Source: DATKPC01 sp035524275 (lineage in GTDB: Bacteria > Pseudomonadota > Gammaproteobacteria > Burkholderiales > Burkholderiaceae_F). From it: a stretch of 61,492 nt of DNA. The position numbers and the translations under genes were made by a program. Position 1 is the stretch's first letter. Every line of letters begins with the position of its first letter. Of this stretch, positions 43,849 through 52,233 are shown one piece after another. The stretch is taken from contig DATKPC010000080.1 in the NCBI GenBank assembly GCA_035524275.1, positions 1 through 61,492 of the forward strand, written 5' to 3'. The notes beneath the pieces were generated by a model. That model searched no databases, was not told the origin of the DNA, and worked only from the letters and a program-made list of their open reading frames with translations.

Positions 43849-44349
43849 TCAGGCCGCGGCGGTGAAGCGCTGACGCGGGGCGGCGGCGCGCGGCGCCGCG
43901 GCGGACGCCAGCGACGCGGCGCCCTGCAGGCGCGACACCGGCGCCATCGCGGCCGCCGGAAGCCGGCCTCCGGGGGCGATCGCGGCCCACGCGTCGCGCA
44001 GCTCGCCGAGGATCTTCTGCGCCTCGGAAAGCGCCTTCGGATCGTTGCGCAGGTTGCCCTGCAGCAGTTGCATCAGCACGTAGTCGTAGAGGAGCACCAG
44101 GCGCTCGCCGAGCTCCGGCGCGGCGGTCCGGTTGACGGCGGAACGCAGCCCCTCGTTGACGATCCGCGACGCCTTCGTGATCGCGGCGCACTTCTGCGCG
44201 ACCTGGCGCGCCGCCAGATGCGCCGCGGCGAGCCGCATCGACTCCAGCGCGCCGTCGAACAGCATCAGGATCAGCCGGTGCGGATCCGCGGCGCCGACGC
44301 CGCTTTCCACGCCGACCTTGCTGTAGAGCCCTGCGCCGAATCCGCCCAT
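43849..44349 (-). CDS. fliS: Flagellin chaperone FliS
   Basis: Chaperone that holds flagellin unpolymerised in the cytosol, 166 residues. Typical core: SKVGVESGVGAADPHRLILM, LFDGALESMRLAAAHLAARQ, LLQGNLRNDPKALSEAQKIL. The C-terminus is extended by about 40 Ala/Pro/Arg-rich residues beyond the usual length of about 130. Sits between fliD and fliT as in the enteric fliDST order. Confidence 0.95.
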   Translation of the reverse strand: MGGFGAGLYSKVGVESGVGAADPHRLILMLFDGALESMRLAAAHLAARQVAQKCAAITKASRIVNEGLRSAVNRTAAPELGERLVLLYDYVLMQLLQGNLRNDPKALSEAQKILGELRDAWAAIAPGGRLPAAAMAPVSRLQGAASLASAAAPRAAAPRQRFTAAA

Positions 44350-44449
44350 CGCCAGTCCCCGAGAGTAGTGTCCGAATTCCTGTTCTTCGGCATCCGGAGG
44401 CGCGAATTGAGCGCGGCGAGGCGGCCCGGTGAACGGCGCTGCCGCGCGC

Positions 44450-46003
44450 TCAGCCGAGGCTCGAGAGCATGCTCGTGAGCTGCGAGCTCTGCTGCTGCAT
44501 CGACTCGAGCGCCGCGTTGAGCGCCGAATACTGGTTCGTCAGGTTCTGCTGCTCGGTGTTGAGCTGCGTCTGCACGTCCGATTCCTGCTTCGTCAGGTCC
44601 GTGACCTGCGCCTGGAAATTCTGCTGGTGCAACGTGACCAGGCCCTGCGGATCGAGCATCGACTGGATCGAATTGCCGAGCTGCACGGCGAAGCCCAGCT
44701 GCGAGCCCGTCCCGGTCGCATTGACGAAGAGCTGCTTGACGCCGTTCGGGTTCGTCGACAGCGCGTTGCTGAACGTGCTCGTGTCCAGGCTCAGCGTCCC
44801 GTCGGCCTGGAACTGCACGCCGACCTGCGACAGGTAGCTCAAGCCGCCGGAGACCCCGCTGATCGCGCCGCCGAGGACCTGCCGCAGCGTGCTGTCGATC
44901 GCCGTCGCCGCCGAATCGCCATTGAGGACGGCAGCGGTCTGCGTCGTCGAGTCGTACGCCGTGTCGGTATTGATCAGGTTCTCGAGATTGTTGTAGGCGG
45001 TGACGAACTTGCTGACGTTGGACTGGATCGTGCTGCCGTCGGTCGCGATCGTGACCGTCGACTGGACCGTCGTGCCCGCGGCGGAACCGGCCGCCGGACC
45101 CTGCGCCAGGTTCAGCGTCACGCCGTTGATCACGCTGGTGACCTGGTTCGACGACGAGCTCAGCGCCAAGCCGTTGACGGTGTACTGCGCGTCCTGGCCG
45201 GCCTGCGCCAGCGTCATGTTCTTGCCCGCGCCCGCGCTCGCGGTGGGATCGTACGCAAGCTGCGACAACCCGGTCGCGTCCGTGTTGTTGCCGTCGGCAT
45301 CGGCGACGCTGATCTTGAAGCCGTTGGCCGCGCCGCTCGACGTCGAGCTCACCAGCAGCCGGCTGCCGCCGTTGTCGGTGACGACGCTCGCCTGCACGCC
45401 GGCGCCGGCATTGTTGATCGCGTCCGCGATCCCGCTCAGCGTGTCGTTCGACGAATCGATCGTGATGCTGACCGGGCTCGATCCGGACTGCGCGGTGAAC
45501 GTGTTGCCGCTCGCGCTGTAGGTGCCGAGCTGGATCGTCAGCGTGCCGCTGCCGACCGTCGCGCTGCCGGAACCGAAGTACGACGAGACCGCGGACTGCG
45601 CCTGCGCCAGTTGCGAGACGCCAACCGTGTAGGTCCCTGCCGCCGGAGTCCCGGTCACCGACGCGGTGGCCGCGGAACCGCTGACGCTCGCGGTGGCGGC
45701 CTCGAACGACGCCGGGTCCTGCAGCGTCTGCACGGCCGTCTGCAGCGACGTCAGCGCGCTGCTGATCTGCCCGAACGCGCTGATCTGCGACTGGACGCCG
45801 GAGACGCGGTTCTGCAGGTTCGTCAGCGGCTGCTGGTAGGTCGTCATCAGCGCCGAGACGAGCGACTGCACGTCGAGCGGGCCGGCGCTGATCGGGCTCG
45901 TCGGGTTCGCCGTGCTCGACGTCGTCGACGACGTCGACGTGCTCGACGTGCCGGAACTGCTGGAGGAGCCGGTCAGGCTCGACAGGATCGACGAAATGCT
46001 CAT
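44450..46003 (-). CDS. fliD: Flagellar filament cap protein FliD (HAP2)
   Basis: Cap protein at the filament tip, 517 residues, usual length. It has MSISSILSSLTG, then GPLDVQSLVSALMTTYQQPL at the N-terminal D0/D1 and the C-terminal coiled-coil helix (LTKQESDVQTQLNTEQQNLT). The middle is Thr/Ser/Gly-rich. AGGAAC precedes the ATG by 4 bases. It lies 24 bp after flaG and 100 bp before fliS; transcription probably starts at the flaG promoter. Confidence 0.96.
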   Translation of the reverse strand: MSISSILSSLTGSSSSSGTSSTSTSSTTSSTANPTSPISAGPLDVQSLVSALMTTYQQPLTNLQNRVSGVQSQISAFGQISSALTSLQTAVQTLQDPASFEAATASVSGSAATASVTGTPAAGTYTVGVSQLAQAQSAVSSYFGSGSATVGSGTLTIQLGTYSASGNTFTAQSGSSPVSITIDSSNDTLSGIADAINNAGAGVQASVVTDNGGSRLLVSSTSSGAANGFKISVADADGNNTDATGLSQLAYDPTASAGAGKNMTLAQAGQDAQYTVNGLALSSSSNQVTSVINGVTLNLAQGPAAGSAAGTTVQSTVTIATDGSTIQSNVSKFVTAYNNLENLINTDTAYDSTTQTAAVLNGDSAATAIDSTLRQVLGGAISGVSGGLSYLSQVGVQFQADGTLSLDTSTFSNALSTNPNGVKQLFVNATGTGSQLGFAVQLGNSIQSMLDPQGLVTLHQQNFQAQVTDLTKQESDVQTQLNTEQQNLTNQYSALNAALESMQQQSSQLTSMLSSLG

Positions 46004-46027
46004 GTCCGTTCCTCGGCTAAGACGGGG

Positions 46028-46450
46028 TCAGACCTCGGTCTTCAGCAGCAGCCCGCTCGTCGTGCCGCCGGCAAGCGCCCGCGCCGCCGCCAGCATCGCC
46101 TCCGACGGGATCTGCTGCAGGACCTGGTTGGTCCGCGTATCGATGATCTTGACGATCTCCTGGTGGACCTGATCGTCATAGTGGAAGCTGAATTCACGGC
46201 CACTTTCCGCAAGCTGCCTGTTCGCGGAGGCGACCGCCGCACGCGTCTCGCCGGGCGTCGGCGGGGAGCCGCCCGACGCCGAGGACCCGTCCGGCGTCGA
46301 CGCGGCCGATCCGCTGCCCAGCAGCGGTGGCGTCGAGGCGCCGTCTGCCGCGGCCGAACCCGACGACGATCCGATGGGCGCAACCGGCGCGACCGGCGCG
46401 ACGGCCGCACCGTCGCTCAACGTGACCAGGCTTACGGGATCGATGGACAT
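46028..46450 (-). CDS. flaG: FlaG-family flagellar protein
   Basis: 140-residue protein that is thought to limit or modulate filament length. The C-terminal FlaG domain is clear (GREFSFHYDDQVHQEIVKII, then DTRTNQVLQQIPSEAML). The N-terminal half is a low-complexity Ser/Gly/Ala/Pro region. ATG at 46450 (MSIDPVSLVTL) is preferred to 46483. It is the first gene of the flaG-fliD-fliS-fliT set and lies downstream of a sigma-28-like promoter. Confidence 0.86.
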   Translation of the reverse strand: MSIDPVSLVTLSDGAAVAPVAPVAPIGSSSGSAAADGASTPPLLGSGSAASTPDGSSASGGSPPTPGETRAAVASANRQLAESGREFSFHYDDQVHQEIVKIIDTRTNQVLQQIPSEAMLAAARALAGGTTSGLLLKTEV

Positions 46451-46488
46451 GGGGTCTTCGCCACGGCTGATGAAGGAATTCACACCGA

Positions 46489-46515
46489 ATTACGGTTCCT
46501 TTCCGAAGAACTTGA
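46489..46515 (-). promoter_or_regulatory. Candidate sigma-28 promoter of flaG-fliD-fliST
   Basis: Minus strand: TCAAGTTC-N11-ACCGTAAT. The -35 equals that of the flgK promoter. The -10 matches about five of eight positions. It lies about 40 bp before the flaG ATG, between flaG and the fliC terminator. Confidence 0.55.
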
Positions 46516-46538
46516 GTCCTCGCCGCATCATCCGAAAG

Positions 46539-46574
46539 CGCGACGGGGGTGCCGTCGCCGGCACCCCCGTCGCG
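46539..46574 (-). terminator. Intrinsic terminator of fliC
   Basis: A perfect 15-bp inverted repeat (46539-46553 with 46560-46574, loop of 6) begins about 65 bp after the fliC stop. It is GC-rich and followed on the minus strand by CTTTCGG, so the U-tract is short. It separates fliC from flaG. Confidence 0.75.
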
Positions 46575-46640
46575 TCCGATCCCCTGCTGCAGGATCGGCT
46601 CGGCCGCGGCACCGGACCCGCCGGTGCCGCTCGGCCGCTA

Positions 46641-47477
46641 CTACTGCAGCAGCTTCAGGACCGACTGCGGCAGCTGGTTCGCCTGCGCGAGCATCGCGGT
46701 GCCGGCCTGCTGCAGGATCTGCGAGCGCGTCAGGTTCGACGTTTCCGCCGCGAAGTCGGCATCGACGATCTGGCTGCGGGCCGACGACTGGTTCTGCACG
46801 CTGACCTGCAGCGTCTGGACGACCGAGTTGAAGCGGTTCTCGTCGGCGCCGTAGTTCGCGCGTTCCTGGTTGACCGTGTCCAGCGCACTGTCGATCGCGG
46901 TGATCGCCGCCGTCGCATTGCTCGCCGTCGTGATGTCCGAGGACGACGTATTCGTGACGTTGGTGATCGTCGTGTTCGTCGTCATGTTCGTCGTCACGAG
47001 GGAGATCTGGTCGTTCGACGTGGTGTTGGCGCCGACCTGGAAGGTCAGCGTGCCGGCGCCGCTCGCCAGGATGTTCGTGCCGTTGAACTGCGTGCCGCCG
47101 AGGACGCGCTGGATCTCGTCCTGCAGCTGCGAATATTCCGCGTTCAGGTTCTGGCGGTCGCCGGAACCGTTCGTCGCGTTGGCCGACTCGACCGCCAGCT
47201 CGCGCATCCGCTGCAGCGAATTGGCGACCTGGCCGAGCGCGCCGTCGGCGACCTGCGCCAGCGAGACCGCGTTGTTGGCGTTCTGGATCGCGACGTTCTG
47301 GCCGTTGACCTGCGCCAGCATCCGCTGGGAGATCGCGAGGCCGGCGGCGTCGTCCGCGGCGCTGTTGATGCGCAGGCCGGAGGACAGGCGCTGGACCGAC
47401 GTCGCCATCGCGCTTTGCGTGTTCTGCAGGTTGTCCTGGGCGTTCAGCGCCATGACATTGGTGTTGATCGAAAGCAT
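46641..47477 (-). CDS. fliC: Flagellin FliC (short form)
   Basis: Filament subunit of 278 residues. The N-terminal D0/D1 (MLSINTNVMALNAQDNLQNT, then SSGLRINSAADDAAGLAISQ) and C-terminal D1/D0 (ARSQIVDADFAAETSNLTRS, then QAGTAMLAQANQLPQSVLKL) are complete. Domains D2/D3 are almost absent; the middle is a Thr/Asn/Ser-rich stretch (TTNMTTNTTITNVTNTSSSD) which could be the glycosylation target. AAAGGAG precedes the ATG at 47477. It has its own sigma-28 promoter and terminator, so it is transcribed alone. Confidence 0.96.
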   Translation of the reverse strand: MLSINTNVMALNAQDNLQNTQSAMATSVQRLSSGLRINSAADDAAGLAISQRMLAQVNGQNVAIQNANNAVSLAQVADGALGQVANSLQRMRELAVESANATNGSGDRQNLNAEYSQLQDEIQRVLGGTQFNGTNILASGAGTLTFQVGANTTSNDQISLVTTNMTTNTTITNVTNTSSSDITTASNATAAITAIDSALDTVNQERANYGADENRFNSVVQTLQVSVQNQSSARSQIVDADFAAETSNLTRSQILQQAGTAMLAQANQLPQSVLKLLQ

Positions 47478-47608
47478 TTCGTAGCTCCTTTCCTGTATGC
47501 ACAACAGCAGCCCGTTCAGAGGCCTGCTGACCTATGTCCAAGCGGCTGCCGTCGTTTCACCCGAGGCGCCTACCTGTTGCTCCGGCGAGTTGCCGTCGCG
47601 ATAGATGC

Positions 47609-47636
47609 TTATCGGTGGGGAGTTCGCCGGACTTTA
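47609..47636 (-). promoter_or_regulatory. Sigma-28 promoter of fliC
   Basis: Minus strand: TAAAGTCC-N12-ACCGATAA. The boxes are near consensus but the spacer is one base longer than usual. The -10 ends 131 bp before the fliC ATG, leaving a leader of about 120 nt. Confidence 0.8.
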
Positions 47637-47853
47637 GCGGTGCCGCCCCTCGTCAAGCCCGCGCGCCCTCCCGGAAGCTTCGAAAAGAGACGCGATCCCG
47701 CGACATTCCGCGCGACCTTTCCCGCCCAGCCTCATGGCAGCGCCGCCGCCGCTGAACCCGGCCCCGTAACCCCCGATGGCGCCGCCACGATGCCACCGGC
47801 CGTTGGCCGCGATCGGCGGATTACCGCGGCAGATCGATCGTCGGAGATAGGGC

Positions 47854-47892
47854 AAAAAAAAGCGCGCCGGTGACCGGAGTCAGCGCGGCGCG
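47854..47892 (-). terminator. Orphan intrinsic terminator, minus strand
   Basis: Nested stem (7 bp at 47863-47869 with 47886-47892, plus TGAC/GTCA inside) is followed on the minus strand by eight T. No recognised minus-strand gene lies upstream within the gap to flhD. It either shields the fliC promoter from read-through or ends an unannotated small transcript. Confidence 0.75.
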
Positions 47893-48143
47893 CAGGCGGG
47901 GGAGGGTAGAACGCGTCTAATCGTCGTGCACTGCTGCGCCGGGAAGCGCCGCGTCGGAGGACCTCGCGACCGCGGCATTCGGCGCGCTGGCCCGGCGGCG
48001 GATTTCGCCGCCATCTGCCGGGCCCTGGGTGCAGTAACGGCGGCGCCCGGCGAAGCTTGAGGGCCGGCGTGAAAATGTTTGCGCGCGACCCGCGGATGGG
48101 ACCGGCGGTCCGCCGGGGTCATCCGAAGGGACTCGGCCGAATG

Positions 48144-48274
48144 CCCTCTCCCCCCGCCCCTCTCCCGCTTCGCGGGCGAGGGGAGTCTCGTCGTCAGCCG
48201 TGCGGACGGCGTCTCCACGCGCGACGCCGGAACTCCCCTCGCCCGCGAAGCGGGAGAGGGGCGGGGGGAGAGGG
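48144..48274. repeat. Palindromic intergenic repeat, copy 5
   Basis: Same element as copy 1 but with cccccgcccc in place of cccccacccc in each arm. It is the only copy between divergent genes (fliC and flhD). The spacer is nearly identical to that of copy 4. Confidence 0.88.
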
Positions 48275-48313
48275 CCGGGCGGAGCGGAAAGGGCGCCCGC
48301 CCGGCCCCGCCGT

Positions 48314-48330
48314 GTAGGGCAAATTCCTAC
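48314..48330. promoter_or_regulatory. Inverted repeat upstream of flhD (LuxR/RcsB-type site)
   Basis: GTAGG-N7-CCTAC, reading TAGGGCAAATTCCTA at its core. It resembles RcsB/RcsAB boxes, which are known near flhDC in enterics. It lies 135 bp before the flhD ATG. The regulator is not in the window. Confidence 0.5.
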
Positions 48331-48464
48331 GCGCCTGTCAGCCGTCTGCCGACCCGTGATTTGGCGACCGTCCGATTCAACGATCCCGCCGCAAGGACCA
48401 AGATGGCGTCACTTCGCAACGCAATTCGGGCCATCCAAGGCCCGGCCAATCAGGGGGTTTGAAA

Positions 48465-48809
48465 ATGAGCAACGGCACCGTCATCAACGAACAGCTTCTC
48501 CAGGAAGTCCGCGAGGTCAACCTGTCGTACCTCGTGCTGGCCCAGCACATGATCCGCGCCGACAAGGCGCAGGCGCTCTACCGCCTCGGCATCTCCGAAG
48601 AGGTCGCCACCATCCTCGACCAGCTGTCGCCCTCGCAGCTGATGCGCATCGCCTCCAGCAACCAGCTGCTGATGCGCTTCCGCTTCGACGACGACGTCGT
48701 CTGGAACCTGCTCACGAACCACTCCCGTGCCCAGCTCGCGCCGGGCGCCGCCGTCGCCGGCCTGCACGCCAACATCGTGATGGCCAGCCAGTTCGCGGAA
48801 GCGAGCTGA
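48465..48809 (+). CDS. flhD: Flagellar master regulator subunit FlhD
   Basis: 114-residue helical protein that with FlhC forms the FlhD4C2 activator of early flagellar promoters. It has INEQLLQEVREVNLSYLVLA, QHMIRADKAQALYRLGISEE, and the dimer region LSPSQLMRIASSNQLLMRFR. ATG at 48465 is preceded by AGGGGG at 8 bases. A TTG two codons earlier is not needed. It lies 69 bp before flhC. Confidence 0.96.
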   Translation: MSNGTVINEQLLQEVREVNLSYLVLAQHMIRADKAQALYRLGISEEVATILDQLSPSQLMRIASSNQLLMRFRFDDDVVWNLLTNHSRAQLAPGAAVAGLHANIVMASQFAEAS

Positions 48810-48878
48810 GCGCGACAGCGAACCCCGCCGCCGCGCCGAGCGACGAACGAAAGCAGCCGAAGGAACCGGAGATACGCC

Positions 48879-49424
48879 ATGCGCATCAAGAGCATCGTCA
48901 GTGAAAGCCGCCAGATCCAGCGCGCCATCGCGCTGATCAAGCTGGGCGCCCGCCTGCAAGTCCTCGAGTCGGAGACCGAGCTTTCGTACGAGCGGCTGCT
49001 GCGGCTCTACAAGGAAGTCCAGGGCGTCTCGCCGGCCCGCGGGATGCTGCCGTTCTCCACCGACTGGTTCATGACCTGGCAGCCGAACATCCATTCGTCG
49101 CTGTTCCTGAACATCTACGAGTACCTGAACAAGACCACCGAGCTCGAGGAAATCGACGCGATCATCAAGGCCTACGAGCTGTACCTGGAGCAGATCAAGG
49201 CCCAGGGCATCGAGCCGCTGCTGTCGGTGACGCGGGCCTGGCGCCTGGTCAAGTTCGTCGACGCCGGGATGGTGACGCTGACGGCGTGCTGCAAGTGCAA
49301 CGGCAAATTCGTGACCCACACCTTCGAGCTGACGCGCAACTATGTCTGCGGCCTGTGCGAACCCCCCGCACGCGCCGGCAAGGGGCGCGGCAACGCGCGA
49401 CGCGACGAGGAAGCCCTCGCCTGA
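48879..49424 (+). CDS. flhC: Flagellar master regulator subunit FlhC
   Basis: 181-residue DNA-binding subunit of the FlhDC activator. The four-cysteine zinc site is intact (TACCKCNGKF and YVCGLC). Helical N-terminus QIQRAIALIKLGARLQVLES and the conserved LPFSTDWFMTWQPNIHSSLF are present. The C-terminal basic tail (GKGRGNARRDEEALA) is variable. An intrinsic terminator follows 35 bp after the stop. Confidence 0.97.
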   Translation: MRIKSIVSESRQIQRAIALIKLGARLQVLESETELSYERLLRLYKEVQGVSPARGMLPFSTDWFMTWQPNIHSSLFLNIYEYLNKTTELEEIDAIIKAYELYLEQIKAQGIEPLLSVTRAWRLVKFVDAGMVTLTACCKCNGKFVTHTFELTRNYVCGLCEPPARAGKGRGNARRDEEALA

Positions 49425-49458
49425 CGTCGACGCCGGAACCTGTTTCTCCTCCGACCTT

Positions 49459-49488
49459 GGCCCGGCTCCGACCGGGCTTCTTTTTTTC
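49459..49488 (+). terminator. Intrinsic terminator of flhDC
   Basis: GCCCGG-CTCCGA-CCGGGC stem-loop followed by TTC and seven T. It ends the flhDC transcript before motA. Confidence 0.88.
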
Positions 49489-49551
49489 TATCGCCGCGCC
49501 TCGTCGAGGCGAAATGGCCGCCAATTCCACGAATTGACGACGTCCCGCGGT

Positions 49552-49579
49552 TCAAGGATCGGGGCGCGCGTGCCGAATT
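49552..49579 (+). promoter_or_regulatory. Candidate sigma-28 promoter of motA
   Basis: TCAAGGAT-N12-GCCGAATT, 63 bp before the motA ATG. The GCCGA core is kept and the spacing is like that of fliC, but the -10 end is not consensus. Because a terminator stands between flhC and motA, a promoter is needed in this interval. Confidence 0.42.
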
Positions 49580-49642
49580 CCGGTTAGCGCAAGCAAGCGC
49601 CGGCCGCCGTCGAGCGGCCGGGCCATAACGGGGCAGCGGGGC

Positions 49643-50503
49643 ATGTTCGTCATCATCGGCTACGTCGTCGTGATCGGCGCCGTCTTCGGCGGCTACATGA
49701 TCACCGGCGGCAACATGGAGATCGTGCTCGAGGCGGCGCCTCACGAGCTGCTCACGATCTGCGGTGGCGCGCTGGGCGCGTTCTTCGTCGCCAACCCGAT
49801 GAAGTCGGTGATGGCGACCTTCAAGGTCATCCCGAAGCTCTTCGGCGGCTCCAAGCACACCAAGGCGCGCTACATGGCGCTGATGGCGCTGCTGTTCGAC
49901 ATCCTCTCGAAGGTCCGCAAGGAGGGGATGATGGCGATCGAGGCCGACATCGAGGATCCTCACAAGAGCGCGCTGTTCCAGAAGCATGCGCTGGTCGCCA
50001 AGGACCACCACCTGTGCGAGTTCATCACCGACTACCTGCGGATGATGGTCTCCGGGAACATGAATCCGCTGGAGATCGAGAGCCTGATGGACCAGGAGAT
50101 CGATACCCACCATCACGAGGCGCTGGTGCCCAGCGGCTGCATCGCCGCGGTCGGCGACGGCCTGCCGGCCTTCGGCATCGTCGCTGCGGTCCTCGGGGTC
50201 GTGAAGACGATGGCCTCGGTCGGCAAGCCGCCGGCGATCCTCGGCGCGATGATCGCCTCGGCCCTCGTCGGGACGTTCCTCGGGATCCTGATGGCCTACG
50301 GCTTCGTCGGCCCGCTCGCGAAGCTCATCGAGCAGCAGGTCGACGAATCGAGCAAGGAACTGCAGTGCGTGAAGGCGACGCTGCTGGCAAGCCTGCAGGG
50401 CTACGCGCCGGCCGTCGCGATCGAGTTCGGGCGCAAGGTGCTGTACTCGACGGAAAGGCCGTCGTTCACCGAGCTCGAGCAGCACGTCAAGCAGAAGAAG
50501 TAG
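49643..50503 (+). CDS. motA: Flagellar motor stator protein MotA
   Basis: Inner-membrane stator subunit of 286 residues with four transmembrane segments (about residues 3-22, 34-50, 170-190, 203-225). The conserved second pair reads LPAFGIVAAVLGVVKTM and LVGTFLGILMAYGFVGPLAK. The charged cytoplasmic loop that touches FliG lies between (about 60-165). It forms the proton channel with MotB, which starts 9 bp later. Confidence 0.97.
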   Translation: MFVIIGYVVVIGAVFGGYMITGGNMEIVLEAAPHELLTICGGALGAFFVANPMKSVMATFKVIPKLFGGSKHTKARYMALMALLFDILSKVRKEGMMAIEADIEDPHKSALFQKHALVAKDHHLCEFITDYLRMMVSGNMNPLEIESLMDQEIDTHHHEALVPSGCIAAVGDGLPAFGIVAAVLGVVKTMASVGKPPAILGAMIASALVGTFLGILMAYGFVGPLAKLIEQQVDESSKELQCVKATLLASLQGYAPAVAIEFGRKVLYSTERPSFTELEQHVKQKK

Positions 50504-50512
50504 GCGGTCGCG

Positions 50513-51700
50513 ATGGCAGCAGCGGGGGGCGAGAAGGCCAAGTCGACGATCGTCATCAAGAAGATCAAGAAGGGCGGCCACGGGCATCACGGCGGCGCCT
50601 GGAAGATCGCCTACGCCGACTTCGTCACCGCGATGATGGCGTTCTTCCTGCTGATGTGGCTGCTCGGCTCGACGACGAAGGGTGATCTCAAGGGCATCTC
50701 CGACTACTTCTCCTCGCCGCTGCAGGTGGCGATGTCGGGCGGTTCCGGTTCGGGCGACGCGACGAGCCTCGTGCCGGGCGGCGGCATGGACCTGACGCGC
50801 GACGTCGGGCAGATCAAGCGCGGCGAGAACCTCGACACGACGCACCGGAACAAGGTCGCGCTGATGAAGGCCGAGGCGCAGCGGATGAAGCAGCTCGACG
50901 ACAAGCTGCAGGCCGCGCTGGAGGGCAATCCGAAGTTCGACGAACTGCGCGACCAGGTCAAGATCGACGTCACGCCGGACGGCCTGCGCATCCAGATCAT
51001 CGACGATTTCAAGCGCCCGATGTTCGACATGGGCGGCGCGGCCGTGAAGGTCTACATGCGCGACCTGCTGCGCGAGATCGGCTCGGTCCTCGACGAGGTC
51101 GACAGCCCGATCACGATTTCCGGCCACACGGATTCGGCACCCTACGTCGGCGGCGAGCGTGGCTACTCGAACTGGGAGCTCTCGGCCGAGCGCGCCAACG
51201 CGTCGCGCCGCGAGCTGATCGCCGGCGGCATGCAGCCGGCGAAGGTGCTGCGCGTGCTCGGCCTCGCCGATGCGATGCCGATCGTCAAGGACGACCCGCG
51301 CAGCCCGCTGAACCGCCGCATTTCGATCCTGGTGCTGAACAAGATCGCCGAGGAGCGGCTGCGCAAGGAATCGTCGGAGACCCCGAGCGGCGCCGGCGAC
51401 GACGCGGCCGCGGCGCCCGCGCCGGCCGAGTCCGCCCCGGCCGAACCCGCGCCGGCCGCACCGGGCGAATCCGCTGCGGTGAAGCCGCCGCCCGACCCGG
51501 CGCCGCAGGGCGGCGGCGCGCCGGCGGCGGAGCCGGAGCCGGCGGCAGCCAAACGCACGAAGGTCGAGGCGCAATCGGACGCGACGCCCGTCGCGGTCGC
51601 GCAGGTCGCGGCGGCCGACGCGCCGCGGCAGGATGCGCCGGCGCCTCGGGCCAAGGCCGCGCCCGCGGCATCCAAGGGACGCAAGCATGCGGCGCGCTGA
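50513..51700 (+). CDS. motB: Flagellar motor stator protein MotB
   Basis: 395-residue stator protein. One transmembrane segment near residues 30-52 contains the proton-binding Asp36 (KIAYADFVTAMMAFFLLMWL). The OmpA-type peptidoglycan-binding domain lies at about 165-285 (ISGHTDSAPYVGG, SNWELSAERANASRRELI). The last 110 residues are an Ala/Pro/Glu-rich tail, longer than in E. coli (308 residues). Coupled to motA. Confidence 0.96.
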   Translation: MAAAGGEKAKSTIVIKKIKKGGHGHHGGAWKIAYADFVTAMMAFFLLMWLLGSTTKGDLKGISDYFSSPLQVAMSGGSGSGDATSLVPGGGMDLTRDVGQIKRGENLDTTHRNKVALMKAEAQRMKQLDDKLQAALEGNPKFDELRDQVKIDVTPDGLRIQIIDDFKRPMFDMGGAAVKVYMRDLLREIGSVLDEVDSPITISGHTDSAPYVGGERGYSNWELSAERANASRRELIAGGMQPAKVLRVLGLADAMPIVKDDPRSPLNRRISILVLNKIAEERLRKESSETPSGAGDDAAAAPAPAESAPAEPAPAAPGESAAVKPPPDPAPQGGGAPAAEPEPAAAKRTKVEAQSDATPVAVAQVAAADAPRQDAPAPRAKAAPAASKGRKHAAR

Positions 51701-51832
51701 GCATCGGATTCACGCCCTTAGCGCGCGACATTTCCACCGATCAGCGGGTCCCGCGGCGGCGCACACTCGGCCGCAGAGCCGTTTACGGGGTCGAGGGCCG
51801 ACCCTCTTGCGGTCCGCACTCCAGGAGCAAAA

Positions 51833-52219
51833 ATGACTGCCGATACGCGCTTCCTCATCGTCGACGACTTCTCCACGATGCGGCGCATCGTCCGCAACCT
51901 GTTGAAGGAGATCGGCTTCAGCAACGCCGAGGAGGCCGAGGACGGCGTCGTCGCGCTGACGATGCTGCGCGCCAGCCGCTTCGACTTCGTCGTCTCCGAC
52001 ATCAACATGCCGAACATGAACGGCTTCGAGCTGCTCAAGCAGATCAAGGCCGACGCGTCGCTCAAGTCGATCCCGGTGCTGATGGTGACGGCCGAGGCGA
52101 AGAAGGAGGACATCGTGTCGGCCGCCCAGGGCGGTGCCTCCGGCTACATCGTGAAGCCTTTCACGAAGGGCACGCTGGAAGAGAAGGTCCAGAAGATCCT
52201 GCAGAAAGTCGCCGCCTGA
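51833..52219 (+). CDS. cheY: Chemotaxis response regulator CheY
   Basis: Single receiver domain of 128 residues that binds FliM to change rotation. The acidic pocket D11/D12 (VDDFSTMRRI), phosphoacceptor D56 (FVVSDINMP), T86 (VTAEAKKED) and K108 (VKPF) are all present. AGGAG lies 6 bases before the ATG. It is 14 bp before cheZ and 132 bp after motB. CheA and other chemotaxis genes are not in the window. Confidence 0.97.
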   Translation: MTADTRFLIVDDFSTMRRIVRNLLKEIGFSNAEEAEDGVVALTMLRASRFDFVVSDINMPNMNGFELLKQIKADASLKSIPVLMVTAEAKKEDIVSAAQGGASGYIVKPFTKGTLEEKVQKILQKVAA

Positions 52220-52233
52220 CGCGGGAGGGCCAG

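Larger units (their letters stand above)
47478..48464. other. Regulatory region between fliC and flhDC, no gene recognised
   Basis: This 987-bp region holds, in order, the fliC leader and promoter, a minus-strand intrinsic terminator (47854), an unassigned stretch (47893-48143), repeat copy 5 and the inverted repeat and leader of flhD. Small ORFs are present on both strands but overlap the repeat and have no start signals. No flhD promoter could be chosen with confidence. Confidence 0.7.

Noticed and set aside
47880..48218. A 112-codon minus-strand ORF between fliC and flhD
   Set aside because: It begins inside the palindromic repeat and has no ribosome binding site; its sequence resembles repeat translation seen at the other copies.
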